From positions 1 through 42,790 of the IMG/VR virus record IMGVR_UViG_3300043331_000121: a stretch of 42,790 nt of DNA. One strand, given 5' to 3'. A program made the translations under genes and the position numbers. Positions 6,425 to 15,342 of this stretch are shown piece by piece; positions within the stretch are counted from its first letter, which is position 1, and each line of letters begins with the position of its first letter. The notes under the pieces were generated by a model. That model was not told the DNA's origin and did no database searches. It worked only from the letters and a program-made list of their open reading frames with translations. The stretch is from a virus.

Positions 6425-6434
6425 GGGCTGTTAG
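6402..6434 (+). CDS. 10-residue lysine-rich micropeptide
   Basis: An ATG preceded by AGAGGAGAAA with a 4-nt gap opens a 10-codon frame, MAKKKKGKGC, closed by TAG. The ribosome-binding site is one of the strongest in the window and serves no other start, since the next gene begins 33 nt further on without one. Lys-rich tiny proteins of this kind appear near phage structural modules. It could bind nucleic acid or membrane; no function is assigned. Confidence 0.45.
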   Translation: MAKKKKGKGC

Positions 6435-6466
6435 CCCAGGGACATCAAGAATTTGAGCCAAACTTA

Positions 6467-6751
6467 ATGGCTGGCGTTGCAGGAAGATCAGGGCGCAAGG
6501 ACAAAGAATGGCGCGACGCAATTCGTTTGGCCCTCGCGCGCCGCGACAAGGGCGACGAAAAGGCTCTTGTGCGCCTCGCCGATAGCCTGATTTCGTGCGC
6601 CGAAGCTGGCGACATTCAGGCCATGAAAGAAATCGGGGACCGCCTCGACGGCAAACCCAAGCAAGCGCTCGAACACGAGGTAGGCGAAAACCTGGAGGAC
6701 TGGCTTGAGCGACTTGGCAAAGCTTCAGGCGCTATCCAAGCTCAAGACTGA
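6467..6751 (+). CDS. Putative terminase small subunit
   Basis: The 94-aa product precedes and overlaps the large terminase by 47 nt. It starts MAGVAGRSGRKDKEWRDAIRLALARRDKG and contains EAGDIQAMKEIGDRLDGKPKQALEHE, a phrase found in small phage proteins encoded just before TerL. The basic, helical composition suits DNA recognition. The call rests on position and this motif. No strong ribosome-binding site is seen in front of ATG 6467. Confidence 0.6.
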   Translation: MAGVAGRSGRKDKEWRDAIRLALARRDKGDEKALVRLADSLISCAEAGDIQAMKEIGDRLDGKPKQALEHEVGENLEDWLERLGKASGAIQAQD

Positions 6752-8255
6752 TCTGCCGTTCTACGCCGAGCAGTGCCTCAAGATCAAAGCGAAGTCTGGC
6801 CAAGTCATCCCGCTCAAGTTCAATCGCGCGCAGCTTTATTTTCACGAGCGATTGGAAGATCAGAAGCGCCGCACCGGCAAGGTCCGCGCCCTGCTTCTCA
6901 AAGGTCGGCAGACCGGCTTCTCAACGTACATCGGTGGCCGCTTCTATCACGCCACGAGTTTGAACCAAGGCGTTCAGACATTCATTCTCACGCACGAGCA
7001 GGAAGCAACGAACAACCTGTTCAACATGGTCGAGCGCTTTCACAAGCACGCACCACTCAAACCATCGACAGGGGCTTCGAACGCCAAAGAGCTACGCTTC
7101 GACCGTCTCGATAGTGGTTACTCGGTCGGCACGGCCGGCACGAAGGCGGTTGGTCGCTCCGGGACGACGCAGCGCTTCCACGGATCAGAGGTCGCATTCT
7201 GGCCTAACGCGGCGGATCACTTCGCGGGGATAATCCAAACGGTCCCAGATCAGCCTGGGACGGAAATCATTTTAGAGAGCACTGCGAATGGGGTCGGCGG
7301 CGAATATCACGAGCGCTGGCAGATGGCTGAGGCAGGTGTAGGTGATTATGAGGCGGTGTTCATTCCTTGGTTCTGGTCCGAGGAGTATCACAGGCCCGCG
7401 CCATCGGACTTCACTCTCACCGAAGAAGAAGAGGCTTACGCCGCAGCGCACGGCTGCACGATCCCGCAAATGGTGTGGCGGCGCGCCAAGATCGAAGAGC
7501 TAAAAGACCCGCTGCTTTTTAAGCAGGAGTATCCGGCAACGGCAGCCGAAGCGTTTCAGCTCACCGGCCACGATAGCTACATCAAGGCCGAAGCTGTTCT
7601 CGCTGCGCGCAAGGCAAAATGTGAGGGCATCGGCCCGCTTATCATCGGTGGAGACCCGGCGCGCTTTGGCGACGATCGATTCAGTCTCGCGTGGCGCAGG
7701 GGCCGCAAGGTTGAGAAGGTTGAGAGCAAGCTAAAGCTCGATACCGTAGCTGGAGCGAACTGGATCAAGCAGGTCATCGACACAGATAACCCGGCACGCG
7801 TGTTCCTCGATGTTGGTGGGTGTGGCGCTGGTGTTGTGGACATTTTGCATAGCTGGGGCAACCCCTACAAAAAGATTGTTGTGCCGATCAATTTCGGCGG
7901 TGAGCCGATGGAGCCGGTTGAATACCTGAAGGATGGCGGCAAGCGCCCTGGGCCGCGCAATCGACGCGCCGAGATGTGGAAGCGTTCGAAGGAATGGTTG
8001 AGCGAGCCGGGCGGCGCTGACATCCCAGACACCGACGCATTGCAAGCCGATGCGTGCGGCCCTGGCTACTACTACGACGTGAACCAACGCCTACTGCTCG
8101 AAAGCAAGGAAAAAATGCGGACACGTGGCGTTAGATCACCGGACGAATGGGATGCAGTGGCTTTGACGTTTGCGGAGCCCGTCCCTGCGATCGATCAGGT
8201 CAAGAAGGTTGTGCTCGTTCCGATGCGCGGCGCGCAGGGCTGGCAGGGGGCATAG
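6705..8255 (+). CDS. terL: Terminase large subunit
   Basis: The 516-aa motor protein packages DNA into the prohead. The ATPase half has a Walker A-like segment KGRQTGFST (residues 66-74), a coupling segment FHGSEVAFWPN (158-168), and ESTANGVGGEYHERW after it. The nuclease half has the RNase H-fold acids: D317 (IIGGDPARFGDDR), D369 (VFLDVGGCGAG) and a C-terminal D in SPDEWDAVALTF. The length fits the family. A TTG start is used, with GGAGG 6 nt upstream, inside the end of the preceding gene. Confidence 0.92.
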   Translation: MSDLAKLQALSKLKTDLPFYAEQCLKIKAKSGQVIPLKFNRAQLYFHERLEDQKRRTGKVRALLLKGRQTGFSTYIGGRFYHATSLNQGVQTFILTHEQEATNNLFNMVERFHKHAPLKPSTGASNAKELRFDRLDSGYSVGTAGTKAVGRSGTTQRFHGSEVAFWPNAADHFAGIIQTVPDQPGTEIILESTANGVGGEYHERWQMAEAGVGDYEAVFIPWFWSEEYHRPAPSDFTLTEEEEAYAAAHGCTIPQMVWRRAKIEELKDPLLFKQEYPATAAEAFQLTGHDSYIKAEAVLAARKAKCEGIGPLIIGGDPARFGDDRFSLAWRRGRKVEKVESKLKLDTVAGANWIKQVIDTDNPARVFLDVGGCGAGVVDILHSWGNPYKKIVVPINFGGEPMEPVEYLKDGGKRPGPRNRRAEMWKRSKEWLSEPGGADIPDTDALQADACGPGYYYDVNQRLLLESKEKMRTRGVRSPDEWDAVALTFAEPVPAIDQVKKVVLVPMRGAQGWQGA

Positions 8256-10529
8256 TTGGCCTACGCTGAATCAGCCCCTTCCGAAGGCGGAAAGAAGGGC
8301 AAGGCCGGAAAGCTATCCGACGACGATCTGAAGGTGATGCGCAAGCGTCATCAGCATGGCGTCGACCGCGACGAAGAGAACCGCACCCACGCGAGGGAAG
8401 ACCTAGGCTTTCGTTCCGGCGATGCGCAGTGGGACGACGGCGAGCGCAAGAAGCGTGAGGGTTTAGGCCGCCCGACGCTGAGCTTCAACAAGTCGGGCGC
8501 GTTCATTCGCCAGGTGACGGGCGACGTCAGGCAGAACAAGCCAGCGATCAAGGTCAGTCCCGCCGGCGAAGGCTCGCGCAAGGAGATCGCAGAGGCATAC
8601 GCAGGCCTCATTCGCAACATCGAGCAGCAATCGAACGCGCCTTACATCTACAGCCAGGCCGCGGACAACAGCGTCACGTGCGGCATCGGCTGGTTTCGCA
8701 TCACGACGGACTACAGCTCGGACGATAGTTTCGAGCAGGACATACGGCTCAAGGGCATTCCGAACCCGCTTTCGGTGATCGACGATCCCGACGCGATGGA
8801 GTTGGACCGCACCGACGCGATGTGGCGGTTCGTGTACTCCGACATCGCGACCGACACGTTCAAGGAGATGTATCCGAAGGCGCGCGTGATCGAGTTCGAG
8901 AAGCTCGACACCAACGAGCGCAACGAATACGGCGATTGGTGCCGCAAGGACGTGATGCGCATCGCGGAATACTGGTGCAAGAAGCCGGTCACGCGGACGC
9001 TGCTGCTTCTGAGCGACGGCCAAACGTGTTTCGAAGACGAATACACGCCCGAAAAGTTCGGCACCGCGACACCGGTCAACAAGCGCACGGTCAAGACCTT
9101 CAAGGTGTGGCAGCACATCGTGTCCGGGGCTGAGGAGCTTGAGGAGCCGCGCGAATGGGCGGGCAAGTTCATCCCGATCATCCCGGTCATCGGCGAGGAA
9201 ATCTGGGTCGATGAGAAGTGCGTCCGGAAGGGCCTGATTCGCGACGCCAAGGACGCGATGCGGGCCTACAACTACGCACGGTCCACGAGCATTGAGGTTG
9301 TGGCGCTCCAGCCCAAGGCCCCGATCACGGGCACGGCTGCAATGTTCGAGGGCCTGGAAGAGTTCTGGAAGAACGCAGGCAACACGGCGCTGCCGTATCT
9401 GCCGTTCAACCCGGACCCGACCGCGCCGACCTTGCGCCCCGAACGCCTGGCCCCGCCGATCCCGGCCACGGGCCTCATGGCGGAGGCGGAGCAGGCCAAT
9501 CGGGACATTCAGTCGACCATAGGCATCTATGACCCGCAGCTTGGCGCGAAGTCGAATGAGACGTCGGGCCGCGCGATCATGGCCCGCGAGCAGCAGGGCG
9601 ATACCGGCACATTCGTTTGGATCGACAATCTGAGCCTGGCCATCGCCACGGCCGGGCGGATGCTGATCGATCTGATCCCGAAGATTTACGACACGCGCCG
9701 CGTCGTCCGCGTGCTGAGCGACGACGGGCAGGATCAGACCATCACGATCAACCACCCGGTGATGGGCGCCGACGACCAGCAGCGCATTGCGCACGATCCT
9801 ATGAAGGGTTTCTACGACCTGACCATCGGCAAGTACGACATCACGGTGCAGGCGGGCCCGAGCTTCGCGACGAAGCGCGAGCAGGCGGCTACCGGCATGC
9901 TGGAGCTGATGAAGATTTTCCCGAACGCCGCGCCGATCCTCGCCCCGCGCTTGGCGAAGACGCAGGACTGGGACAAGGCGGACGAGGTCGCGGAGGACTT
10001 GAACGCGCTGCTGCCGCCACAGCTTCAGAAGCCGAAGATGGGACCGGACGGCCAGCCGATCGAGCAGCCACCGCCACCACCGCCGCCCGAGGTCATTGCG
10101 GAGCAAGCGAAGATCGCAGCGATGAAGGACAAGCAGGTGGCAGAGCAAGAGGCGCAGCAGGCCAAGCTTGCATTGCAGGCTGAGGAACAGCGGTTCCAGC
10201 AACAGCTCGCCGCTCAAAACCAAGCGTTCGAGCAGCAGTTGGCGACGCAGAAAGTGCAATTCGAGATGGAGCTTGCCGCGTTCCAGGCCGGCGAGCGCAA
10301 GCGCCTTGCCGACGAAGAGATGAGCGCCAAACAGAAGCGCGAGGCCATGCCGCAAGAGATGCTCATGGAGCGGATCGGCGACATCGTTGGCGGCATGACG
10401 AACGACATCCTCACGAAGGCTAAGCCGCCGCGGCGTGGGCTCAGAACATGGCGTGACGCGCAAGATAATTTGCAGGCGGAGGAATACGAGATTCCTGATG
10501 AGATGATGCAGGTTGAGGGTTCGGCATGA
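8256..10529 (+). CDS. Portal protein, P22 gp1-like
   Basis: The 757-aa protein is close in length to P22 gp1 (725 aa). It would form the dodecameric ring at the capsid vertex through which DNA moves. Recognisable parts include the start with RKRHQHGVDRDEENR, GIPNPLSVIDDPDA, and the conserved DAMRAYNYARSTSIEVVALQPKAPITG near residue 330. A proline run (about 602-610) leads into a Gln/Ala/Glu-rich coiled coil (612-690), matching the barrel helix of P22 portals. The TTG start follows the terL stop directly, with AGGGGG upstream. Confidence 0.9.
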   Translation: MAYAESAPSEGGKKGKAGKLSDDDLKVMRKRHQHGVDRDEENRTHAREDLGFRSGDAQWDDGERKKREGLGRPTLSFNKSGAFIRQVTGDVRQNKPAIKVSPAGEGSRKEIAEAYAGLIRNIEQQSNAPYIYSQAADNSVTCGIGWFRITTDYSSDDSFEQDIRLKGIPNPLSVIDDPDAMELDRTDAMWRFVYSDIATDTFKEMYPKARVIEFEKLDTNERNEYGDWCRKDVMRIAEYWCKKPVTRTLLLLSDGQTCFEDEYTPEKFGTATPVNKRTVKTFKVWQHIVSGAEELEEPREWAGKFIPIIPVIGEEIWVDEKCVRKGLIRDAKDAMRAYNYARSTSIEVVALQPKAPITGTAAMFEGLEEFWKNAGNTALPYLPFNPDPTAPTLRPERLAPPIPATGLMAEAEQANRDIQSTIGIYDPQLGAKSNETSGRAIMAREQQGDTGTFVWIDNLSLAIATAGRMLIDLIPKIYDTRRVVRVLSDDGQDQTITINHPVMGADDQQRIAHDPMKGFYDLTIGKYDITVQAGPSFATKREQAATGMLELMKIFPNAAPILAPRLAKTQDWDKADEVAEDLNALLPPQLQKPKMGPDGQPIEQPPPPPPPEVIAEQAKIAAMKDKQVAEQEAQQAKLALQAEEQRFQQQLAAQNQAFEQQLATQKVQFEMELAAFQAGERKRLADEEMSAKQKREAMPQEMLMERIGDIVGGMTNDILTKAKPPRRGLRTWRDAQDNLQAEEYEIPDEMMQVEGSA

Positions 10530-10735
10530 TCCACCTGCACATCCCCGGTAAGCTCTGCAAGGCGTGTCAGAAGGAATTGGGCCACGAAGAATACGTGCTC
10601 ATCACGGACAAGATCACGCGCGGCTTGCACACGTTCCACACGCGCTGTCAGCCGAAAGACCCTGACGTGCAGCGGCACTTCGGCGCGCATCTCAAGCCCG
10701 GAAAGATAGGATTCGATGGCGCTCAGCTTCGTTAA
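10526..10735 (+). CDS. Small Cys/His protein, putative zinc finger
   Basis: The 69-aa product starts with an ATGA overlap with the portal gene. It has a CKAC pair (residues 11-14) and an H...C pair (FHTRC, about 37-41) that could form one zinc site. No known family is recognised. Small zinc proteins near portal genes occur in several podoviruses; the role is unknown. It overlaps the next gene by 20 nt. Confidence 0.6.
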   Translation: MIHLHIPGKLCKACQKELGHEEYVLITDKITRGLHTFHTRCQPKDPDVQRHFGAHLKPGKIGFDGAQLR

Positions 10736-11165
10736 AATCAACCTCACGGTCCAAAACCTCGCTCGCAAACAGTTCGACCTGAACGCGGACACGATCAAGG
10801 TTGCGCTGTTCACGGCTGCGACGGCGGTTGCGGCGACGGACGACAACTATGCGGCGACGCTTGACGGTGGCGCGGCTGAGGTCGGTTCGGGCAACGGGTA
10901 CACGACCGGCGGCAACTCCGGCGGCGCGGGCATCACGAGCAATTCGAGCGGGACCGAGACGTTCCGCACGACCGATGCAATTCCGACCTGGACGGCATCA
11001 AGCTCCGGCTTCGCGTTCCGCTATCTGTACGGCTACAGCGACACGAGCACGGGCGATAAGGGCTTGGGCTTCTGGGACTACGGATCGACCGTAACGCTTT
11101 CGGGGTCGAACGGCGACACGTTCACGGCGAACGGGCTCAACACCTCGTTCTTCACGTTGGCCTGA
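10716..11165 (+). CDS. Putative virion structural protein
   Basis: The 149-aa product has the composition of a beta-rich virion protein, high in Thr, Gly, Ser and Asn. Its start, FVKINLTVQNLARKQFDLNADTIKVALFTAATAV, resembles conserved phage structural proteins that lie beside portal and coat genes. The central part is a Gly/Ser/Thr-rich loop region (about 55-85), and the end has WDYGSTVTLSGSNGDTFTANG. It could decorate the capsid. Confidence 0.6.
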   Translation: MALSFVKINLTVQNLARKQFDLNADTIKVALFTAATAVAATDDNYAATLDGGAAEVGSGNGYTTGGNSGGAGITSNSSGTETFRTTDAIPTWTASSSGFAFRYLYGYSDTSTGDKGLGFWDYGSTVTLSGSNGDTFTANGLNTSFFTLA

Positions 11166-11233
11166 TAGCCGTCGTAATCGCCCTCACCGCCAAAACGGGC
11201 GTCGATGAAATGCTCTTTCGTCGCGTCTTCCAT
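11078..11233 (-). CDS. Possible antisense small ORF, 51 aa
   Basis: On the minus strand, GGAGG lies 6 nt before ATG 11233-11231, opening a 51-codon frame starting MEDATKEHFIDARFGGEGDY and ending at TAG 11078. The first half lies in an otherwise empty gap; the second runs antisense through the end of the structural gene at 10716. The strong ribosome-binding site and acidic, balanced composition argue for a gene. No promoter is evident, and antisense frames are common in GC-rich DNA. Confidence 0.3.
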   Translation of the reverse strand: MEDATKEHFIDARFGGEGDYDGYQANVKNEVLSPFAVNVSPFDPESVTVDP

Positions 11234-11273
11234 GGCGTGCCTCCGAATCACATGCGAGGTCAGATGTTAACGG

Positions 11274-11528
11274 ATGGCAGTCTTGAACGTCGCGATTTCC
11301 GCTAAGGCGCTTGCCATTCTGCAGGGCACGGATTTGGGCACGTTGCTGTCAGAGGCGACGGTTGAGGAAGACGGGTCGTACACTATCGCAATGACTGGTC
11401 GCGCTTACGGTCAGATGCGCGCGGCGCAGGCTCATGCGCAGCACCGGGATTTGGCGACGTCGTTCATCCGCGTAGCAGACAGGAAAGTGGCGGAGGAAGG
11501 GGAGGCCTCGCAGGCCCAGGTGAGATAG
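11274..11528 (+). CDS. Hypothetical protein, 84 aa
   Basis: The product begins MAVLNVAISAKALAILQGTDLGTLLSEATVEEDGSY and continues with an Ala/Gln/Arg-rich helix. It stands between virion protein genes with a 108-nt gap before it, so it is probably read through from the late transcript. No family is recognised. The ATG lies 3 nt after a short AACGG and lacks a good ribosome-binding site. Confidence 0.5.
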   Translation: MAVLNVAISAKALAILQGTDLGTLLSEATVEEDGSYTIAMTGRAYGQMRAAQAHAQHRDLATSFIRVADRKVAEEGEASQAQVR

Positions 11529-11532
11529 GGCC

Positions 11533-12831
11533 ATGGCTGTTTCAATTGCATTTGGGTCGCGTGATCAGGCCGCACCAAGTGGCGGCGTTGCCACTGTCAC
11601 GGGCCTCACATTTAACGCCGAAGCTGGCGACCGCATTATCGCGGCGTCGATCACAACCGAGTCGTCTGGCGTAACATTCACAGGCGTTACGATAGGCGGC
11701 GTAACGGCCACGCAGCGTGTTCAGGCGCAGGATGGCAACAACAGGGCGGATATCTGGTCCGCGTCTGTTCCGACTGGAACGACCGGCAACGTGGCCGTCA
11801 CGGTTTCAGGCGGCAGCGCGGACGTCTCCGTTGCGACGTTCTCCATCACTGGCGCAAATGCCGCTCCGACCGACACAGATTCGGCTACTGGAATTGCTGT
11901 CGACATCTCCGTCACGGGCCTCACCATCCCAACGGATGGCGCCGGCATCGCGGCATTCTGCAACAACGCGTCGGGTACGGCGGTTACGTGGACCGGGGCC
12001 GCAGAATCGCATGACACCCAGACAACCGGCACCGGAACGCATCGTCATTCGTCGGCGATCATCACTACAGTCGGCACCAACACCGTCACGGCTGACGGAT
12101 CGAACGCCACTCAAGCGCTTGTTGCTGCGGCGTGGGGCCCAGCCAGCGGCCAAGTCGACTACACCGCCGATCTAACCGCAGGCTCATTCAACCTCACCGG
12201 CTCAAGCGTCACACCGCCGATAGGGCGCAATGCAGCGCTTACACCTGGTGTGTTCGCGCTCACCGGCTCCGAAGTCGATGCGGTTGTTACGGGGGCGATT
12301 GCCTATACAGCCGATCTGTCGCCGGGCGCGTTCACGCTTACGGGATCGTCGATCAACGAGGTGTTGACCGGTATCAACCCCGGCCCCGCTTTCGACGGCC
12401 CGTCGAGACGCAGACGCCGCGAAGCCGATGCGCTGGCCTACTGGTCAGCCCTTCGCGAGCGCGCGCAACGAGAGGAAGAACGCAAACGCCTAGAGGCTCT
12501 GGAAGAAGCTGAGACAGCGCTCCGACAGGCTGAGGACGCTTCCAAAGCCAAGGCCAGGCGCAATGCGGTGCGCAAGGTCTTCGCTGCGCTCAACCGTGCA
12601 GCGTTCCAAGCGCAACAGAGAGAAGCGCTTGCAGAGGCCGAAACCGCCGTTCTGGAAGACGTATCGGCGCGGAAGCAGGAATATCAGGACGCTTTAGACC
12701 GTGTGTACGCGGAGATTGAAGCGATCCAAGCCGAGATGGCGCGGCTGTACGCGCGACGGCAGGAAGAGGAAACGCTGGTCCTGAATTGGTGGGCCAGCAG
12801 ACGAACGCTACCGGCGGCGTACACCGGGTAA
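11533..12831 (+). CDS. Virion protein: beta-rich head, coiled-coil tail
   Basis: The 432-aa product has two clear halves. Residues 1-285 are Thr/Ser/Gly/Val-rich beta structure, with three short repeats of the form PG-x-F-x-LTGS near 210-274. Residues about 290-425 are a long charged coiled coil rich in Glu, Arg, Ala and Gln. Such a layout suits a fibre or surface protein anchored by a helical bundle. Lying between portal and scaffold, it may be a head fibre or decoration protein. It is not part of the P22 gene set. Confidence 0.6.
   Translation: MAVSIAFGSRDQAAPSGGVATVTGLTFNAEAGDRIIAASITTESSGVTFTGVTIGGVTATQRVQAQDGNNRADIWSASVPTGTTGNVAVTVSGGSADVSVATFSITGANAAPTDTDSATGIAVDISVTGLTIPTDGAGIAAFCNNASGTAVTWTGAAESHDTQTTGTGTHRHSSAIITTVGTNTVTADGSNATQALVAAAWGPASGQVDYTADLTAGSFNLTGSSVTPPIGRNAALTPGVFALTGSEVDAVVTGAIAYTADLSPGAFTLTGSSINEVLTGINPGPAFDGPSRRRRREADALAYWSALRERAQREEERKRLEALEEAETALRQAEDASKAKARRNAVRKVFAALNRAAFQAQQREALAEAETAVLEDVSARKQEYQDALDRVYAEIEAIQAEMARLYARRQEEETLVLNWWASRRTLPAAYTG
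12160..12354 (+). repeat. Three imperfect protein-level repeats
   Basis: Within the preceding virion gene, residues 210-226 (YTADLTAGSFNLTGSSV), 235-248 (AALTPGVFALTGSE) and 258-274 (YTADLSPGAFTLTGSSI) repeat the pattern leader, (P/A)G-x-F-x-LTGS. They probably stack as beta hairpins. The first and third are the most alike. Confidence 0.7.
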
Positions 12832-12846
12832 AATCCATGGAAACCC

Positions 12847-13749
12847 ATGTCAGACATTCAGATCCAGCCGTCTACCCCCACGGTAGACGTGCCTACGACT
12901 ACGCCGACGCCAACTGAGGGCGGTAAACCTCAGGTCAAGGCTGAAGACAAGACCCCGGAAGCAGCCACCGAGGGCGAAAACACAGACGGTACGACAACCA
13001 CCGATGACGGCCAGAAGCCTGAAAAAGGCGAGGGTGGCTATCAGAGACGGATCAATCGGCTTACGTCCGAGAAATACCGAGAGCGCGCTCGTGCAGAGCA
13101 GCTTGAGGCTCGGCTTCGTGAGCTTGAAAGCAAGTCACAGCAACCGCAGGCGAAAGCCCAGGACACCGACCTCAAAGCCCCTCGTGTCGAGGATTTCAAA
13201 TCCTACGAGGACTACGAGCGAGCGCGCGACGATTACCTAACGGAGAAAGTCCGCAGGGACACGAAGCGCGAGCTGGAAGAACAGCGCAAGGCCTCCGAAG
13301 CCAAGCAGGCCGAAGAGACCGAGCGCGAGCGCATCACGAAGGCCCGCGAACAGTTCGACAAACGAGCTGAAGAAGTCGCGGAGAGCTTCGAAGATTTCGA
13401 CGACATGCTGTCCGACCTCTACACCGGAAATCATCCGGCGAAGGCGTTGGACCGGCAGGGACTCGAGTTCATCTTCGAAGGCTCCGAACGCGGTCCCGAG
13501 TTGATGCACAAACTCTGGCTGAAACCGGAAGAGGCACGGCGCATCGCCGCGCTTCGTCCCGTCCAACAGGTTGCCGAACTTGCCCGGCTTGAGGCTTCGC
13601 TCACGAAGCCCGCGGCCAAAACCACACAAGCGCCGCCCCCGCCCAAGACGGTCGGGCCACGCGGCGGGTCGGATGGCAAGGACCCGGAAAAGATGACGAT
13701 CGAAGAGATGCGCAAAGCCACAGGCACGCGCCGGATCGTCAGAGACTAA
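12847..13749 (+). CDS. Scaffolding protein
   Basis: The 300-aa product lies directly before the coat gene, where P22 gp8 is encoded. It has an acidic, Thr/Pro-rich disordered start (1-60), a long highly charged helical middle (about 60-190, Glu/Lys/Arg/Gln-rich, with VEDFKSYEDYERARDDYLTEK), and a basic C-terminal region (MTIEEMRKATGTRRIVRD) that could contact coat protein. The length matches P22 gp8 (303 aa). The call rests on position and composition. Confidence 0.8.
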   Translation: MSDIQIQPSTPTVDVPTTTPTPTEGGKPQVKAEDKTPEAATEGENTDGTTTTDDGQKPEKGEGGYQRRINRLTSEKYRERARAEQLEARLRELESKSQQPQAKAQDTDLKAPRVEDFKSYEDYERARDDYLTEKVRRDTKRELEEQRKASEAKQAEETERERITKAREQFDKRAEEVAESFEDFDDMLSDLYTGNHPAKALDRQGLEFIFEGSERGPELMHKLWLKPEEARRIAALRPVQQVAELARLEASLTKPAAKTTQAPPPPKTVGPRGGSDGKDPEKMTIEEMRKATGTRRIVRD

Positions 13750-13766
13750 CGGAAACCACTCTCCGG

Positions 13767-13784
13767 CCTCACCCAAATCTGAGG
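13767..13784 (+). promoter_or_regulatory. Small hairpin before the coat gene
   Basis: CCTCA (13767-13771) pairs with TGAGG (13780-13784) around an 8-nt loop, just ahead of the AAGGA ribosome-binding site of the coat gene. It could present that site in an open form or stabilise the coat message. It is short and may be chance. Confidence 0.25.
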
Positions 13785-13791
13785 CAAGGAA

Positions 13792-15021
13792 ATGGCAAAC
13801 AGCCACTTAACGCCCACGGTGATCGCCAAGCGCATGATGATGCACTTGGACAACAACCTCATCGCGGGCAATCTCGTTTATCGCGACTACGAGGCCGAGT
13901 TCGGCTCAACGAAGGTCGGGTCGAGCGTCAAAATCCGCCGCCCCGTCGAATTTGCAATCACGAGCGGCGCAACGCTCAACACGCAAGACATCACGGAAGG
14001 CGATCTCACGCTTACCGTGGACCAGCGCTACCACATCGGCTTTTCGATGTCGGACACCGATCTCACGCTGACTATCGATCAGTGGGACGAGCGCTACGGC
14101 AAGCCTGCCGCGATCAAGATCGCAAACCAGATCGACGCGTCGATCTACAACCAGTACTACAAGTTCAACAACTGGGTCGGCACGCCGGGCCAGACGATCA
14201 ACAGCCACGCGGACTTCCTGAAGGCTGTTGAACGGCTGGACGTTCTTGCGGTTCCGACCGACATGCGCCGCGCAATTCTGTCGCCGAACGATTGGCACGG
14301 GCTCGCGGGCGCATTCTCTGCGCTGTACATCAACGGCGTTGCCGGCGATGCGCTGAAGCAGGGCGTGCTGCCCTCGATCGGCGGCGTCGACGTCTACATG
14401 GCCCAGAACGTGAAGGCCCATACGGTCGGCACGGGCACGGGCACGCCGCTCACGCGCGGTGCGTCGCAGGGCGTCACTTACGCGTCGGTCAAGTCTTCGA
14501 TGACCCAGACGTTCCTCACGGACGGCTGGACGACCAACGTGGGCCTGAAGCAGGGCGACGTCTTCACGATCAACGAAGTGTATGACGTCAACCCGATCAC
14601 GAAGGCTGCGCTGCCGCATCTGAAGATGTTCACGATCCAGGCGGACGTGACTACCAACACGACATCTTCGAACGCCACGACGCTGACCATTTACCCGGCA
14701 CTCATCACCACGGGTCCGTATCAGAATGTCAGCGCCGACAACGGCAACGACAAGACGATCACGTATCTGGGCACGGCTGCGACAGCCTATCCGCAGAACT
14801 TGGTGTTCCACAAGAACGCCATGGCTCTCGCGATGGTGCCGATCCAGCAGGCGCCTGCCGGCGCCGGCGTGATGCAGGCAACGGAGCGTCACAAGGGGCT
14901 CAGTCTCCAGTACAGCGCTCAGTACGACATCACGAACGCCGTCATGGTCTATCGCTTCGACGCTCTTTGGGGCGTAGAGGTTGTCGACCGTCGCCTTGGC
15001 GTTCGGGCGTCCGGCTCGTAA
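13792..15021 (+). CDS. Major capsid protein, P22 gp5-like
   Basis: The 409-aa protein resembles the P22 coat family (430 aa in P22). Characteristic parts are the start with LTPTVIAKRMMMHLDNNLIAGNLVYRDYEAEF, GSSVKIRRPVEF, and the middle DMRRAILSPNDWHGLAGAFSALY. The HK97-type fold builds the icosahedral shell. Its position after the scaffold gene agrees. The ATG follows AAGGA. High-value expression is expected, and the gene has a uniformly GC-rich third codon position. Confidence 0.92.
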   Translation: MANSHLTPTVIAKRMMMHLDNNLIAGNLVYRDYEAEFGSTKVGSSVKIRRPVEFAITSGATLNTQDITEGDLTLTVDQRYHIGFSMSDTDLTLTIDQWDERYGKPAAIKIANQIDASIYNQYYKFNNWVGTPGQTINSHADFLKAVERLDVLAVPTDMRRAILSPNDWHGLAGAFSALYINGVAGDALKQGVLPSIGGVDVYMAQNVKAHTVGTGTGTPLTRGASQGVTYASVKSSMTQTFLTDGWTTNVGLKQGDVFTINEVYDVNPITKAALPHLKMFTIQADVTTNTTSSNATTLTIYPALITTGPYQNVSADNGNDKTITYLGTAATAYPQNLVFHKNAMALAMVPIQQAPAGAGVMQATERHKGLSLQYSAQYDITNAVMVYRFDALWGVEVVDRRLGVRASGS

Positions 15022-15039
15022 GGGAAAGGAGAAACATCA

Positions 15040-15336
15040 ATGGCAGTTCGTCAACTTTCTCGCGGCGACGATGACGGCACGGTTCTCGGTCAATCGACTG
15101 CGGACCTCATCGGCTTCTACGGCACGTCGACGCCCGTCGCTCAGCCGAGCGGCGCGGCGCAGCAGCTCATCACGGATGCAAGCGGCGGCACTGGTGCGCC
15201 GTCCAACGGCATCCTGACGATCACGGCGTCGTACAACTCGACCATCCTCGCCAACGCGATCAAGACGCTTTCGGATGGCGTCAATGCCTGCCGCAACGCG
15301 CTTGTGAGCGTCAACCTCATGAAGGGATCGTCATAA
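15040..15336 (+). CDS. Small capsid-associated protein, putative decoration
   Basis: The 98-aa product follows the coat gene with a strong ribosome-binding site (GGGAAAGGAGAAA). It starts MAVRQLSRGDDDGTVLGQSTADLIGFYGTSTPVAQPSGAAQ, a phrase conserved in small phage proteins encoded next to coat genes, and ends with a helix (NAIKTLSDGVNACRNALVSV). It is probably a head decoration or fibre protein; this is inferred from neighbours and the motif. Confidence 0.6.
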   Translation: MAVRQLSRGDDDGTVLGQSTADLIGFYGTSTPVAQPSGAAQQLITDASGGTGAPSNGILTITASYNSTILANAIKTLSDGVNACRNALVSVNLMKGSS

Positions 15337-15342
15337 CCCTGC

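Noticed and set aside
8463-10463. Long minus-strand frame (666 codons) antisense to portal
   Set aside because: It mirrors the GC-rich third-position bias of the portal gene, has an Arg/Leu/His-rich composition and no ribosome-binding site; the portal match is clear.
13906-14892. Minus-strand 328-codon frame inside the coat gene
   Set aside because: Same codon-bias shadow; extremely rich in Arg and Val, with no domain pattern.
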